From contig NZ_JAAGWD010000003.1 in assembly GCF_010686685.1 (NCBI RefSeq), forward strand, positions 124,001 to 188,000: a DNA stretch of 64,000 bases, given 5' to 3'. Below are positions 24,799 through 33,842 of the stretch, piece by piece. Numbering within the stretch: the stretch's first letter is position 1; every line of letters starts with the position of its first letter. The notes beneath the pieces were generated by a model. That model was not told where the DNA came from. It saw nothing but the letters and a program-made list of their open reading frames with translations, and made no database searches. A program made the translations under genes and the position numbers. Origin of the DNA: Pontibacter burrus. Its GTDB lineage: Bacteria > Bacteroidota > Bacteroidia > Cytophagales > Hymenobacteraceae.

Positions 24799-26658
24799 AT
24801 GAAAAAGCCCATCTACTTTCTCCTGATCGTTTTCCTGATGATCTCTACTGCAACTATAGCACAGACCAGAACGATAACTGGTAAGGTAACCGATGCCAGC
24901 ACTGCCCAGGGGTTGCCCGGTGTAGCGATCGTTATTAAAGGAACGAGCAAAGGTGTAGCTACAGATGCAGCCGGAAACTATAGCATGATAGTTTCACCCA
25001 AAGATAAAGTGCTTACCTTCCGGTATATCGGCTACAAAAGCAAGGACGTAACTATAGGCAAGGATTCTGTTATTAACGTTGCCCTGGAAGTTGACAATGC
25101 TCAGTTGACTGAAGTGGTGGTAACAGGATCAAGCCGCAAAAGTCTCAGTAGGGCTTTGGCTGGTAAAACAGTAGGCGTGATGTCGAATCAGAGCTCATTT
25201 GGTTACCTGCCACCGATAGTACACAACACCGAAGAATACCAGCACCTGCCCGAAAGTATTTTCCTGGAAGCTAAAAAGAACCCGCTTTCAACCTTTTCTA
25301 TCGACGTAGACAATGCCTCGTACAGCAACGTGCGTCGCTTTATCAACGATGGCCAGTTGCCACCTGCCGATGCCGTTCGCATTGAAGAAATGATCAACTA
25401 TTTTGATTACGACTACCCGCAACCAACCGGTGAACACCCGTTTTCGGTAACTACAGAGCTGGGTGTAAGTCCCTGGAATAAAGACAATCTGCTGCTGCAC
25501 ATCGGTCTGCAGGGCAAAGAAATTCCTACCGACAACCTGCCTGCATCTAACATAGTTTTCCTGATCGATGTGTCGGGTTCGATGATGAGCCAGGATAAGC
25601 TGCCATTGGTAAAGTCCGGGTTTAAGATGCTGGTGGAGCAGCTGCGCCCGCAGGATAAAGTTGCTATAGTTGTGTATGCCGGGGCGGCCGGTTTAGTATT
25701 GCCATCGACCAACAAAAAGGCCGAAATGCTGGCTGCCATTGAAGCCCTGGAAGCTGGCGGAAGCACGGCAGGTGCAGCGGGCATTAACCTGGCCTACAAA
25801 GAAGCTGAAAAGAACTTTATAAAAGACGGCAACAACCGGGTAATACTGGCAACAGACGGTGATTTTAACGTGGGTGTATCAAGCTCAGGCGAACTGGAAA
25901 GGCTGATAGAGAAGAAGCGCGAAACAGGTGTTTTCTTAACTGTGCTGGGTTTTGGTACCGGTAACCTGAAAGACTCGCGTATGGAGCAATTGGCCAATAA
26001 AGGTAATGGCAATTATGCTTACATCGATAATATTCTGGAAGCCAAGAAAGTGTTTGTAAACGAGTTTGGCGGTACGCTGTTTACCATTGCCAAAGACGTA
26101 AAACTGCAACTTGAGTTTAACCCGGCACACGTAAAGGCTTATCGTCTGATCGGTTACGAGAACCGCGCGCTGAAGAACGAAGACTTTAACAACGATCAGA
26201 AAGATGCCGGCGATATGGGCAGCGGCCACACTGTAACTGCGCTTTACGAGATCGTACCGGCTACATCTAAAAACAACAAAACCGAATTGCAAACGATTGA
26301 TGACCTGAAATACCAGCAAACGCAGCTCAACAACAAAGCAGCCAACACCAACGAACTACTGACCCTGAAACTGCGCTACAAAGAACCAGCCGGCGACACT
26401 AGCAAACTGCTGCAAACTATAGTTACCACGCAAACTATAGATCCAGAAAAACTATCCGACAACTATAAGTTTTCTGCGGCAGTGGCAGCTTACGGAATGC
26501 TGTTAAGAGATTCGAAGTTCAAAGGCTCAGCCAACTATAGCCAGGTGGTAGAACTGGCGCAACAGGCACGTGGGAAAGACGAAGACGGCAACCGTGGCGA
26601 ATTTGTGAAACTTGTAAAAACAGTGCAGCTGATGGATGCCAGAGCCAGCAAAAAGTAA
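24799..26658 (+). CDS. Secreted VWA-domain protein with CarboxypepD_reg-like domain
   Basis: This 619-residue protein has a signal peptide (MKKPIYFLLIVFLMISTATIAQ) and a CarboxypepD_reg-like domain (about 24-110, ending LTEVVVTGSSRK). A plug-like remnant (LSRALAGKTVGVM) follows. The YfbK-type N-terminal domain with NPLSTFSIDVDNASYSNVRR (about 161-180) precedes a von Willebrand A domain whose MIDAS is intact (DVSGSM, 257-262). The C-terminal DUF3520-like region (about 430-610) completes the YfbK architecture. The same beta-sandwich and plug-like sequence occur in the neighbouring anti-sigma factor, which suggests common origin and a shared pathway. It is probably periplasmic or surface-exposed and calcium- or magnesium-dependent in adhesion. 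Confidence 0.9.
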   Translation: MKKPIYFLLIVFLMISTATIAQTRTITGKVTDASTAQGLPGVAIVIKGTSKGVATDAAGNYSMIVSPKDKVLTFRYIGYKSKDVTIGKDSVINVALEVDNAQLTEVVVTGSSRKSLSRALAGKTVGVMSNQSSFGYLPPIVHNTEEYQHLPESIFLEAKKNPLSTFSIDVDNASYSNVRRFINDGQLPPADAVRIEEMINYFDYDYPQPTGEHPFSVTTELGVSPWNKDNLLLHIGLQGKEIPTDNLPASNIVFLIDVSGSMMSQDKLPLVKSGFKMLVEQLRPQDKVAIVVYAGAAGLVLPSTNKKAEMLAAIEALEAGGSTAGAAGINLAYKEAEKNFIKDGNNRVILATDGDFNVGVSSSGELERLIEKKRETGVFLTVLGFGTGNLKDSRMEQLANKGNGNYAYIDNILEAKKVFVNEFGGTLFTIAKDVKLQLEFNPAHVKAYRLIGYENRALKNEDFNNDQKDAGDMGSGHTVTALYEIVPATSKNNKTELQTIDDLKYQQTQLNNKAANTNELLTLKLRYKEPAGDTSKLLQTIVTTQTIDPEKLSDNYKFSAAVAAYGMLLRDSKFKGSANYSQVVELAQQARGKDEDGNRGEFVKLVKTVQLMDARASKK

Positions 26659-26723
26659 CTATAGATGTGTAACTTATACCTGCCCCCGTATGATGCGTAC
26701 TAGCTACAGGAAACTAGTCTTAT

Positions 26724-27410
26724 ATGGGGGCAGCTTTACAATTGTTCAGAAATCTATTCATGGCAGGTTTACTGGCAGGCGCTTTGGTAGCATGTACATC
26801 AGATGAGCCTGCAACCAATACCACACCCGAAACAACCTTATCAGAAGAAGCGCGGATTAGAAACAGGCTGTTGTCGGAAACGCGGGATGAACTGAAAAAG
26901 TGGTTCCGTTTCTATAAACTGGATGCGCATGCCGATACTCTCTTCAAACTCCGCGAAGTGTGGGAAGTCAGTTTGCTTACTTTTCCGGTAAATGATAACT
27001 GGCACGAATTGTATCAGGAGCATCCAAAGCTTTTTAAACCATCTCCGGACAAAGCTACCGTACTTGATATCTATACTTACGAGCGGGTTTTCGATAAAAA
27101 GCGCAGAGGTAAGTTAGCGGTAGCAGCCGACTCGCCGGACAGTGAAGTAGCTATAGTTGACCCTGCAAAAGAGGAGAAGACCCGCCTGATGTTTTGTGGT
27201 ACGCCCTGCCAGTTCGATGATGCCTGGTGGCGCTCCGGCAGCGAAGTAATTGTAGTTGGCCTGGTACAGGAAACGGAACAGGAGTATTACCCAACCCTGT
27301 GGCACATCAACCTCGATACGGATACCATCCGGCAATACACAGCAACACAGGCAGCCAATCCAGATATGAAGAAGAACTACCTCGTGGATGAAGTGTTTGA
27401 TGAGCTGTAA
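26724..27410 (+). CDS. Putative lipoprotein, unknown function
   Basis: This 228-residue protein has a short lipoprotein signal (MGAALQLFRNLFMAGLLAGALVAC, lipidation at C24). The mature part begins with a Thr-rich linker, then a helical segment (RLLSETRDELKKWFRFYKLDAHADTLFKL) and a mixed C-terminal domain with CGTPCQFDDAWWRSGSEVIVVG. That domain holds a CxxxC pair (C153 and C157) and aromatic residues. I know no family. It lies 65 nt behind the VWA gene on the same strand and may belong to the same transcript. The start could also be 26760, but that would leave no basic N-region. Confidence 0.75.
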   Translation: MGAALQLFRNLFMAGLLAGALVACTSDEPATNTTPETTLSEEARIRNRLLSETRDELKKWFRFYKLDAHADTLFKLREVWEVSLLTFPVNDNWHELYQEHPKLFKPSPDKATVLDIYTYERVFDKKRRGKLAVAADSPDSEVAIVDPAKEEKTRLMFCGTPCQFDDAWWRSGSEVIVVGLVQETEQEYYPTLWHINLDTDTIRQYTATQAANPDMKKNYLVDEVFDEL

Positions 27411-27435
27411 GAGGAGCCTGAACTATAGCTACCTC

Positions 27436-29214
27436 TTAATTTGAGAATTTCCGGATGATGGCGTTGAGCAGGGATTTGTTCTGGCCTGGCGTAAGTTCGG
27501 TTTTCAGATCGAAATAGGGATTGGCGTTGTATTGCCCGAACAGCACGCTGATGCTGATAACAGTTGCCAGCATAGTTATAGTTAAGGCAAAGAAGCGGAT
27601 GCTGCTGTAAAAGCCATGTCGTGTACGCCAGATAAACATGCGCAGTGGCATTAGCACAGGTTGCAGCACACGAGCCTGTATAAAGTTTACTCTGAACCAA
27701 TGCACCCATTTTTCCTGGCCTATCAGTACAATGCTGCCCAGTATTGTCACATTCACCAGCGCAAATAAGGCCATCATTTGCACATAAGGGTTGCTATACA
27801 AATGCCCGTACTCCAACTGGCTATAGTATATTGCCCCAATGCTGATACCGCAGATAGCCAGGTTTGGCAGGTTAAGCAGGTAGTTGTTCTGCGGTTTATC
27901 ATCTTTAGGCGTCGGGATGTAAGGTACTTTTATGCGCAGAATCGAGTAGATCAGGCCAAGGCAGAAAACCCACCAGGTACCCGTTCTTAGAATGCCACCA
28001 AACATGTGAAAGCCGTTCTCGTTTTGCTCATGAAACCAGCGCTGCGTAAAGTGCCTGATACAGATCGATATGCAGAAGAAAGGAGCAAACATCAGTACAA
28101 AATCCCCAAGCGGCACATACCACGGAAATTCTGCCAGCATCAAAGCCAGTATAGGTATGGCAAAATCGACCAGGTTAAATACCCCGAACAGATAATAAAG
28201 TGGTAATGTGAAGTAGTGTATCTTCTGGCGCCAGGTAAAATGCCGAAACAGCTTAGGATATGTAGTAAAAAGTAGCTCAAAGGTGCCGCGTGCCCATTTT
28301 ATTTGCTGCTTATAGTATGCAGACATGGTAGCCGGAACCAGCCCACGGGTCAGGATTTTAGGAACATAAACTGATTTCCAGCCTTTGGCGTGCAGTTGCA
28401 TGGCCGTGTGCATGTCTTCTGACAGGCCAGCTGCATGTCCGCCAATGCTATCCAGGGCAGTGCGGCGGAAAGTGCAGTTGGCGCCAATTGCCTGCACGGT
28501 ACCGTAGCTGTTCATGCCCATCATTAAAGGGCCGTAGAAACTATAAGTTTGTTCGGCAGCGCCATAAGCCACCAGACTCTCTTTGCGGTTACTATAAGCC
28601 TGTACTACCTGCACAAAACCAATCTTTGGATCCTCGAAAAAAGGCAGAACTTCATCTAAAAACTCAGGCTCAGGCACATGGTCCGGGTCCAGGATCAGGC
28701 AGATGTCGCCGCTGGCCTGCTTCAGTGCATTGTTGATGTTACCTGCTTTGGCATCTACTTTTAAAGTTCGTGTAACATATGTTACCCCTAAACGCTCGCA
28801 TGCTGCTTTCAGCACTGGGTCGTTGCCTTCGTCGCACAGGTAAGTGTTGTGGGGGTATTTAATGCGCTGAATAGCTTCCAGGGTACCAATAATCATTTGA
28901 TGCGGCTCGCCCGGACAGGCTGTAGTAAAAACATCCACTGTAAAAGATGTTTTCAGTACTGGCCGATTAGGTACACTTACGGAGAAGTAATGATACCACT
29001 CATGCAGTGTTCGCAGGATTTTAAACCCTAAAGCCGTTGTTAGTAACCAATATAGTGGAGCATAGCCAATATGATCTTCATCTATAAACCAGTACAGAAA
29101 CGAAACCATACAAAGCAGCCCAAGCACTATCATAAACCGTACAATTCGAACATCGCCAGGTTTCGGGCGTTTTAAAACAGGTGGGGTAATATGTGCAGAG
29201 GCTGTGGTAGGCAT
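27436..29214 (-). CDS. Family 2 glycosyltransferase, cellulose-synthase-like membrane enzyme
   Basis: I place the start at 29214 (592 residues) because the longer ORF reaches the ATG of the divergent gene and leaves no promoter. Two helices (about 24-45 and 50-65) precede a cytosolic GT2 domain with all key motifs: D128 (LCDEGND), DPD at 176-178, a SED in place of the usual TED (265-267) and the QxxxW motif Q303-W307 (QQIKWARG). Several further membrane helices follow (about 335-545). Such enzymes polymerise and export beta-glucans or related polysaccharides. No PilZ domain is seen. The divergent neighbour is a glycoside hydrolase, supporting a polysaccharide locus; the polymer is unknown. 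Confidence 0.9.
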   Translation of the reverse strand: MPTTASAHITPPVLKRPKPGDVRIVRFMIVLGLLCMVSFLYWFIDEDHIGYAPLYWLLTTALGFKILRTLHEWYHYFSVSVPNRPVLKTSFTVDVFTTACPGEPHQMIIGTLEAIQRIKYPHNTYLCDEGNDPVLKAACERLGVTYVTRTLKVDAKAGNINNALKQASGDICLILDPDHVPEPEFLDEVLPFFEDPKIGFVQVVQAYSNRKESLVAYGAAEQTYSFYGPLMMGMNSYGTVQAIGANCTFRRTALDSIGGHAAGLSEDMHTAMQLHAKGWKSVYVPKILTRGLVPATMSAYYKQQIKWARGTFELLFTTYPKLFRHFTWRQKIHYFTLPLYYLFGVFNLVDFAIPILALMLAEFPWYVPLGDFVLMFAPFFCISICIRHFTQRWFHEQNENGFHMFGGILRTGTWWVFCLGLIYSILRIKVPYIPTPKDDKPQNNYLLNLPNLAICGISIGAIYYSQLEYGHLYSNPYVQMMALFALVNVTILGSIVLIGQEKWVHWFRVNFIQARVLQPVLMPLRMFIWRTRHGFYSSIRFFALTITMLATVISISVLFGQYNANPYFDLKTELTPGQNKSLLNAIIRKFSN

Positions 29215-29318
29215 AAGATGCAGTACTGGGTGAATTGCACTGTTATCGCTATATCGGGTAAACAGATACCATAAAAGATCAAAGGAACTTCCGGTAGCTA
29301 TACTCGTATTGCGGCTTG

Positions 29319-29326
29319 TAAGTTTG
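29319..29326 (+). promoter_or_regulatory. Candidate -7 element of the glycosidase gene
   Basis: TAAGTTTG matches TAnnTTTG, 47 nt before the chosen start codon. There is no TTG at the ideal upstream distance. Confidence 0.4.
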
Positions 29327-29373
29327 CTGTAAACCCTACTTTTTCTACACCCTGGCATATGAATCCTGTGAGA

Positions 29374-30687
29374 ATGAAATTCTATAACGGAATTATTGTT
29401 TTATTTTGGCTTGTTTTTGTATTATTAGTTGCTTCCTGCCAAAATACCGGTACAAAAGGCAAAGTGTTTGAAGCAAAAGGCCGGACCGTTGAAATAGTAG
29501 GTTCTCCCGGAAACTATAAATTGTACCGAAACGGCGAACCTTATTTTATTAAAGGTGCAGCCGGCTACGAGTATTTTGATCGGGTAAAAGCTTATGGCGG
29601 AAACTCGATCAGGGTATGGCATACCGAAGATGCAGACCAAATACTAGATGAGGCACATAAACATGGTTTAACCGTAACATTGGGTTTATGGCTGGGCAGG
29701 GAGCGCGAAGGGTTTAATTACTACGATAAAGATCTGGTAGCACAGCAGAAAGAAGAGCTACGCAAAGTGGTAATGAAATACAAGGACCATCCGGCATTAC
29801 TTATGTGGGGTATTGGTAACGAACTATACGCCGAAAGCGCTAACGTAAAAGTTTGGGATGCTGTAAACGAAATTGCGGAGATGATTCACGAAATCGACCC
29901 TAACCACCCGACTACCACCACAGTGATGAACGTGCCGCTGAAGGACATCAACTTGATTGCGAAGCGCTGCCCGGCCCTGGATGTGTTATCTATCAATTCT
30001 TTCGGGGCGATGCATAACCTGCGCGATGAGTTGGAAAAAAGTGCCTGGAAGGGACCATTTATTGTATCGGAGTTTGGAGCACGAGGTTACTGGGAAGCTT
30101 TTTACACCGAATGGCTGGCTCCGATAGAGCAAACAAGCTCTGAAAAAGCCGCGTTTAGCCGTGAGCGTTACGAGCGTACCATTGAGGCGGATACTGGCAA
30201 CTGCCTGGGCAGTTATGTTTTTATGTGGGGAAACAAGCAGGAAACCACACCTACGTGGTTTAGCCTGATAGCGGAAGGTGGCGAGGAAACAGAGCTTGTA
30301 CATGATATGGAGGAACTATGGACCGGGAAAAAAACAACCCGAAACAAACCACCTTATATCGCCTACTTAACTATAAACGGCCAGCATGCCATCGATAATG
30401 TGTACTTGCCAGCAGGAAAACCTGCGATAGGTAAAGTATATGCTTTTGACCCGGAAGGCAAAGCCTTACAGCTACGTTGGGAAGTATTACCTGAGACCAA
30501 ATCTGAGGACGGTAACACCGGGAATGAGAAAAAACCAGCCCCACTCGAGGGTATAATTCAGGATACTACTGGCCAACAGGTAACGCTTATCCCAAAAAGC
30601 AAAGGCCCGCAGCGCTTATTTGTATATCTCTACGATGGCGACGGAAATGTCGCGACCGCTAACTTCCCTTTCTTTGTAAAAGAGTAA
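29374..30687 (+). CDS. TIM-barrel glycoside hydrolase lipoprotein (GH2/GH5-like)
   Basis: The start at 29374 gives a clean lipoprotein signal (MKFYNGIIVLFWLVFVLLVASC, lipidation at C22) and 437 residues. A TIM-barrel catalytic domain spans about 35-300. The acid/base E150 is in WGIGNELY and the probable nucleophile E233 in FIVSEFGARGYWE, an arrangement typical of clan GH-A enzymes. FIKGAAGYEYFDRVKAYGGNSIRVWHTED resembles the GH2 catalytic domain start. The C-terminal 110 residues form an Ig-like beta domain. It is anchored to a membrane and divergent from the GT2 synthase, so it may trim or edit the same polymer. The family number is uncertain. Confidence 0.88.
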   Translation: MKFYNGIIVLFWLVFVLLVASCQNTGTKGKVFEAKGRTVEIVGSPGNYKLYRNGEPYFIKGAAGYEYFDRVKAYGGNSIRVWHTEDADQILDEAHKHGLTVTLGLWLGREREGFNYYDKDLVAQQKEELRKVVMKYKDHPALLMWGIGNELYAESANVKVWDAVNEIAEMIHEIDPNHPTTTTVMNVPLKDINLIAKRCPALDVLSINSFGAMHNLRDELEKSAWKGPFIVSEFGARGYWEAFYTEWLAPIEQTSSEKAAFSRERYERTIEADTGNCLGSYVFMWGNKQETTPTWFSLIAEGGEETELVHDMEELWTGKKTTRNKPPYIAYLTINGQHAIDNVYLPAGKPAIGKVYAFDPEGKALQLRWEVLPETKSEDGNTGNEKKPAPLEGIIQDTTGQQVTLIPKSKGPQRLFVYLYDGDGNVATANFPFFVKE

Positions 30688-31294
30688 ACCGAAAATCCGG
30701 ATGCTTCTTCCGGTTGCCAAAACTCCCTGTCTTCTAGTTTAATACAAAGCCTGATCAGTATCTGATTCGAGGCAAATTCTTTTTATGCCTGTAGGGTATG
30801 TTTTGGACGGAGGCAATTGGCATAAAAGAATCATGATCGCAATTTCTGAAATGTTACTTTCCGCTATAATTATTCCCTTAAGTTTTAAGTGATGGAAGCA
30901 AACTGCTGAAAACCAATGGTGTAACATCAAAACCTAGTGTTCATTCCACACATACTGGTTAGCTTGCAGGAAATGATCTGCAACATGCAGAAACTGCAAG
31001 CTAGTACTGCTACTTCATTTCTTTTAAAAGACCGGAAAGCATTAAAAAAAGGTTACAAGATTTATATAAATAGTTATTTACCAGCATTTTCAGTGTGTTA
31101 CTTTTAGGTATGAAGATTCCTTTGTTCTGGTAATAAAGTGAGATAGGTTTGGGATATTGAATGTTATGTAAAATTAACCCAGAGCTGGAGCAGCCGGCTT
31201 TGCAGGCATAGCAGGAGATCGAAGACCGGAAGTGGGGACGACCTGAATTTGTTTTTACTTTTTTATTATATGTTTCACTTTAACACCTTAACAC
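30688..31294. other. Intergenic region, 607 bp, AT rich
   Basis: It contains the promoter at 31122-31151 described below. The only ORF in it (30739-30930, minus) has no start context or family features and I do not believe it. I see no hairpin terminator after the glycosidase gene and no repeat or RNA gene in the rest. The window motif CTATAG is absent here. Confidence 0.6.
31122..31151 (+). promoter_or_regulatory. Bacteroidota-type promoter of the M57 protease gene
   Basis: TTG (31122-31124), a 19-nt spacer and TAGGTTTG (31144-31151) match both boxes of the Bacteroidota housekeeping consensus. Transcription would start about 31158, giving a leader of about 137 nt before the ATG at 31295. 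Confidence 0.72.
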
Positions 31295-32101
31295 ATGAAA
31301 ATTAAAAATTTACTTCTGCTGCCAGCGCTGGTAGCTACCATGCTGTTCACATCGTGCGAGCAGAAAGAAGAAGATGCAGTAGCGCAAAACGCTGTTTCTG
31401 AAATGAGCATGACCCGTATCAAGCAAATGGGTTTCAGCACAGACAATGTGCAGAAAGTTAAAGAAGGTTACCTGGTAGAGGGTGACATTATTTTAACTGA
31501 CAAAGACCTGAATGAGAATACATTGGTACAAGCACTACGTGTAGGGGACGTAGAGCAGTACCGTACCACTAACCTGGTAACTGTGGGTTCTACTACACGC
31601 ACGATCAACATTGCCGTATCTACTTCACTTCCATCTTCTTATGTAACTGCTGTAGATGAAGCAATCCGTCGCTTTAATGCGGAGAACCTGCGCCTGCGCT
31701 TCCAGCGTGTGTCTTCAGGCTATAACATCCTGATCACAAACGCTCCAAGTGGCTCATCTTACCTGGCATCAGCTGGTTTCCCTTCTGGTGGTAACCCATA
31801 CAACAGAGTTCAGGTTAACTCTGCTTACCTGGGCTCTAACCCTGGTACTAATTACCTGGCTACTATTCTGGCACACGAAATCGGTCACTGCATCGGCTTC
31901 CGTCACACAGACTACATGAACCGTGCTTATTCATGCGGCGGCTCTTACTACAACGAAGGTGCTTCTACAGTAGGTGCTGTTCATATCCCGGGTACGCCAA
32001 CAGGTGCTGATCCAAACTCATGGATGCTGGCTTGTATCGGATCTGGCGTGAACCGTTACTTTAACGCAAACGACAAAACTGCTCTGAATTACCTGTACTA
32101 A
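31295..32101 (+). CDS. M57 family zinc metalloprotease, lipoprotein
   Basis: This 268-residue protein begins with a lipoprotein signal (MKIKNLLLLPALVATMLFTSC, C21). A propeptide-like region (about 30-95) is followed by a compact metzincin-type catalytic domain with HEIGHCIGFRH: zinc ligands H194, H198 and H204 and catalytic E195. The HExxHxxxxxH form and the Bacteroidota distribution fit the M57 dual-action HEIGH peptidases. The Tyr-rich C-terminus (YFNANDKTALNYLY) closes the domain. It is probably surface- or periplasm-anchored. The gene has its own promoter and a strong terminator. Confidence 0.92.
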   Translation: MKIKNLLLLPALVATMLFTSCEQKEEDAVAQNAVSEMSMTRIKQMGFSTDNVQKVKEGYLVEGDIILTDKDLNENTLVQALRVGDVEQYRTTNLVTVGSTTRTINIAVSTSLPSSYVTAVDEAIRRFNAENLRLRFQRVSSGYNILITNAPSGSSYLASAGFPSGGNPYNRVQVNSAYLGSNPGTNYLATILAHEIGHCIGFRHTDYMNRAYSCGGSYYNEGASTVGAVHIPGTPTGADPNSWMLACIGSGVNRYFNANDKTALNYLY

Positions 32102-32121
32102 GTTCTACCCTTAGTCTAGGC

Positions 32122-32158
32122 AAAAGCCCCGGTTGATCTGATCTTCCGGGGCTTTTTG
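32122..32158 (+). terminator. Terminator of the M57 protease gene
   Basis: The stem AAAAGCCCCGG/CCGGGGCTTTT with a 13-nt loop is followed by a T-run. Confidence 0.9.
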
Positions 32159-32209
32159 TCTTCATAGCAGGAAGGCACTAAGCTATAGTTTAAGCTGATT
32201 TGAATTATA

Positions 32210-32575
32210 TTAGTTAGGAGATTGAACTGATCGGCACATCAGGAAAATACGGTCGCTAAGCTTACCGTCATCATCCGGGATGTAGGCTACAAATTCCCAT
32301 CCCTGGGTGCCTAAATAATTCAATACTCCGGTCGGTGCACTAAACTCAATTTTATTGCCTGATGCATCCTTTATATGGTCGCTGGTGCCGTCTGCCCTGC
32401 CAAAGTTAAGGTAGGCAGTATAGTTTTTACGGAGCAGAAAAGGGCTTACCTGTACCCTTACATATTCTACCGGACTTACCGAGGTAGTTTGTGTGTTAGT
32501 CTGCGCCTGTGCAAAATTGCTGATCGAGAAGCCAAGGCCAATAATCAACAGAAGAAGCGTGAAGTTTCTTTTCAT
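32210..32575 (-). CDS. Small exported protein, unknown
   Basis: This 121-residue protein has a signal peptide (MKRNFTLLLLIIGLGFSISNFAQAQ, cleavage after AQA). The mature part of about 96 residues looks like a small beta domain: VEYVRVQVSPFLLRKNYTAYLNFGR, then VLNYLGTQGWEFVAYIPDD and IFLMCRS. The LNYLGTQGWEFV segment recalls short DUF4177-like domains with a conserved LN..G..GWE pattern. Function unknown. It is convergent with the protease gene. Confidence 0.8.
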   Translation of the reverse strand: MKRNFTLLLLIIGLGFSISNFAQAQTNTQTTSVSPVEYVRVQVSPFLLRKNYTAYLNFGRADGTSDHIKDASGNKIEFSAPTGVLNYLGTQGWEFVAYIPDDDGKLSDRIFLMCRSVQSPN

Positions 32576-32760
32576 GTTGTCAGATTATAGTTTGCTGTAT
32601 TTAACTCATGAGTTATAAAGGCTCCAAAAACCATGCCTATATTTTAAAATTCCTATATTTAATTGGTTGAGATCGCTTTAAACTCATCTGCTAACCTGTA
32701 GGCAACTGAAATGGAATAATTGGAATCTAAAAATATTTAATTGAGTATATACAACACGAA

Positions 32761-33219
32761 ATGGATATTAAACCACCTAGGGTATTGTTAATGGATATTT
32801 TAGATGTGCAGGTTTTACCGGAGCAGTCATTATTATATAGTGCATTTAACAGAGACCTGAACCACGAAGAATTTAAAGCTGCTTTACTATATGTTGTGGA
32901 CCAGTTTCAAGAGCATAGTACATTATACTGGCTACTCGATAGCTCTCGTAACAACTTTACGCTTCAGGATCAGGGCTGGGTTATAAAAGAGTTGTCGCTA
33001 TTGATAAACCAGACAACTATAAGGAAAGCAGCGTTGGTGCACAACGGTAATGTTTTCGAGTCTCTAGTCGCTGACATCATGCGCGACCGGATTTATCATT
33101 CTCATGGCCCAGTGCAGGAACTGGAGCATTTTTCGAGTATACCAGCTGCCTTGGATTGGCTGCTACCTGGCATTCCTCAGGATTTTTTCAAATTCATTTC
33201 CCCGGCAGATAAACTATAG
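32761..33219 (+). CDS. STAS/SpoIIAA-like protein, paralogue A
   Basis: This 152-residue cytoplasmic protein is predicted alternating alpha/beta. It resembles SpoIIAA-like or STAS proteins in layout: an N-terminal strand (QSLLYSAFNRDLNHEEFKAAL), a central WLLDSSRNNFTLQDQGWVI, a strand KAALVHNG and a C-terminal helix with SIPAALDWLLPG. The same N- and C-terminal patterns occur in the proteins at 33999 and 40117 (LLYxxxxRDxNxxEaKA and EALsWLLP). No catalytic residue is evident. The stop codon is AAA-CTA-TAG, inside the CTATAGTT motif. A role as a partner-switch or sensory protein is inference only. Confidence 0.78.
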   Translation: MDIKPPRVLLMDILDVQVLPEQSLLYSAFNRDLNHEEFKAALLYVVDQFQEHSTLYWLLDSSRNNFTLQDQGWVIKELSLLINQTTIRKAALVHNGNVFESLVADIMRDRIYHSHGPVQELEHFSSIPAALDWLLPGIPQDFFKFISPADKL

Positions 33220-33398
33220 TTACTGCTATTCATAGGTTTTACTACTTCTGAATATCCTATAACTGTACCTTCTTTAAGTAACAATACGTATCTATATAGT
33301 AATACTTTAAGAGGTTGAAAGTTTTTTGCTTAACTTTCATTAGATCAGGCTTATTACCTGGAGTACGAAATCTTTTTCTAAACTAAAAAACATGCTTT

Positions 33399-33842
33399 AT
33401 GGGCTTTTTAAAAGAGTTTAAAGAGTTTGCCATGCGTGGCAACGTAATGGACCTTGCAATCGGGGTAATAATTGGTGCTGCATTTAGCCGTATAGTTGAT
33501 TCGGTTATCAATGACCTGTTTATGCCGCTTGTAGGCAAACTGATAGGTGATATGGATTTCTCTAACCTGTATATACCGCTCTCTGCAGATGTGCCTTCGG
33601 GCTTGGCTTTAGAAGAAGCCCGTAAACTGGGGGCGGTATTTGCCTGGGGTAATTTTATTACTGTGCTGCTTAATTTCCTGATTCTTGCCATGATCATTTT
33701 TGCCATTATTAAAGCGATGAACCGCATGATGCGCAAAAAAGCAGCTGCCCCGGAAGTGCCACCTGCCCCAACCAAAGAAGAAGTGCTGCTAACTGAAATG
33801 CGCGATTCGCTGCGCCAGATCGCTACACGCAATCCGATGTAA
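33399..33842 (+). CDS. mscL: Large-conductance mechanosensitive channel MscL
   Basis: This 147-residue channel opens under membrane tension to release solutes in hypo-osmotic shock. Features are the N-terminal amphipathic helix (MGFLKEFKEFAMRGNVMDLA), TM1 with VIIGAAFSRIVDSVINDLFMP (about 22-43), a periplasmic loop, TM2 (about 87-107, WGNFITVLLNFLILAMIIFAII) and a cytoplasmic C-terminal helix. Length is normal. It sits between two STAS-like genes on the same strand but with generous spacers, so no operon is implied. Confidence 0.97.
   Translation: MGFLKEFKEFAMRGNVMDLAIGVIIGAAFSRIVDSVINDLFMPLVGKLIGDMDFSNLYIPLSADVPSGLALEEARKLGAVFAWGNFITVLLNFLILAMIIFAIIKAMNRMMRKKAAAPEVPPAPTKEEVLLTEMRDSLRQIATRNPM

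Noticed and set aside
30739-30930. Minus-strand ORF in the 607-bp intergenic region
   Set aside because: No family features and poor composition; it overlaps plain AT-rich intergenic DNA.
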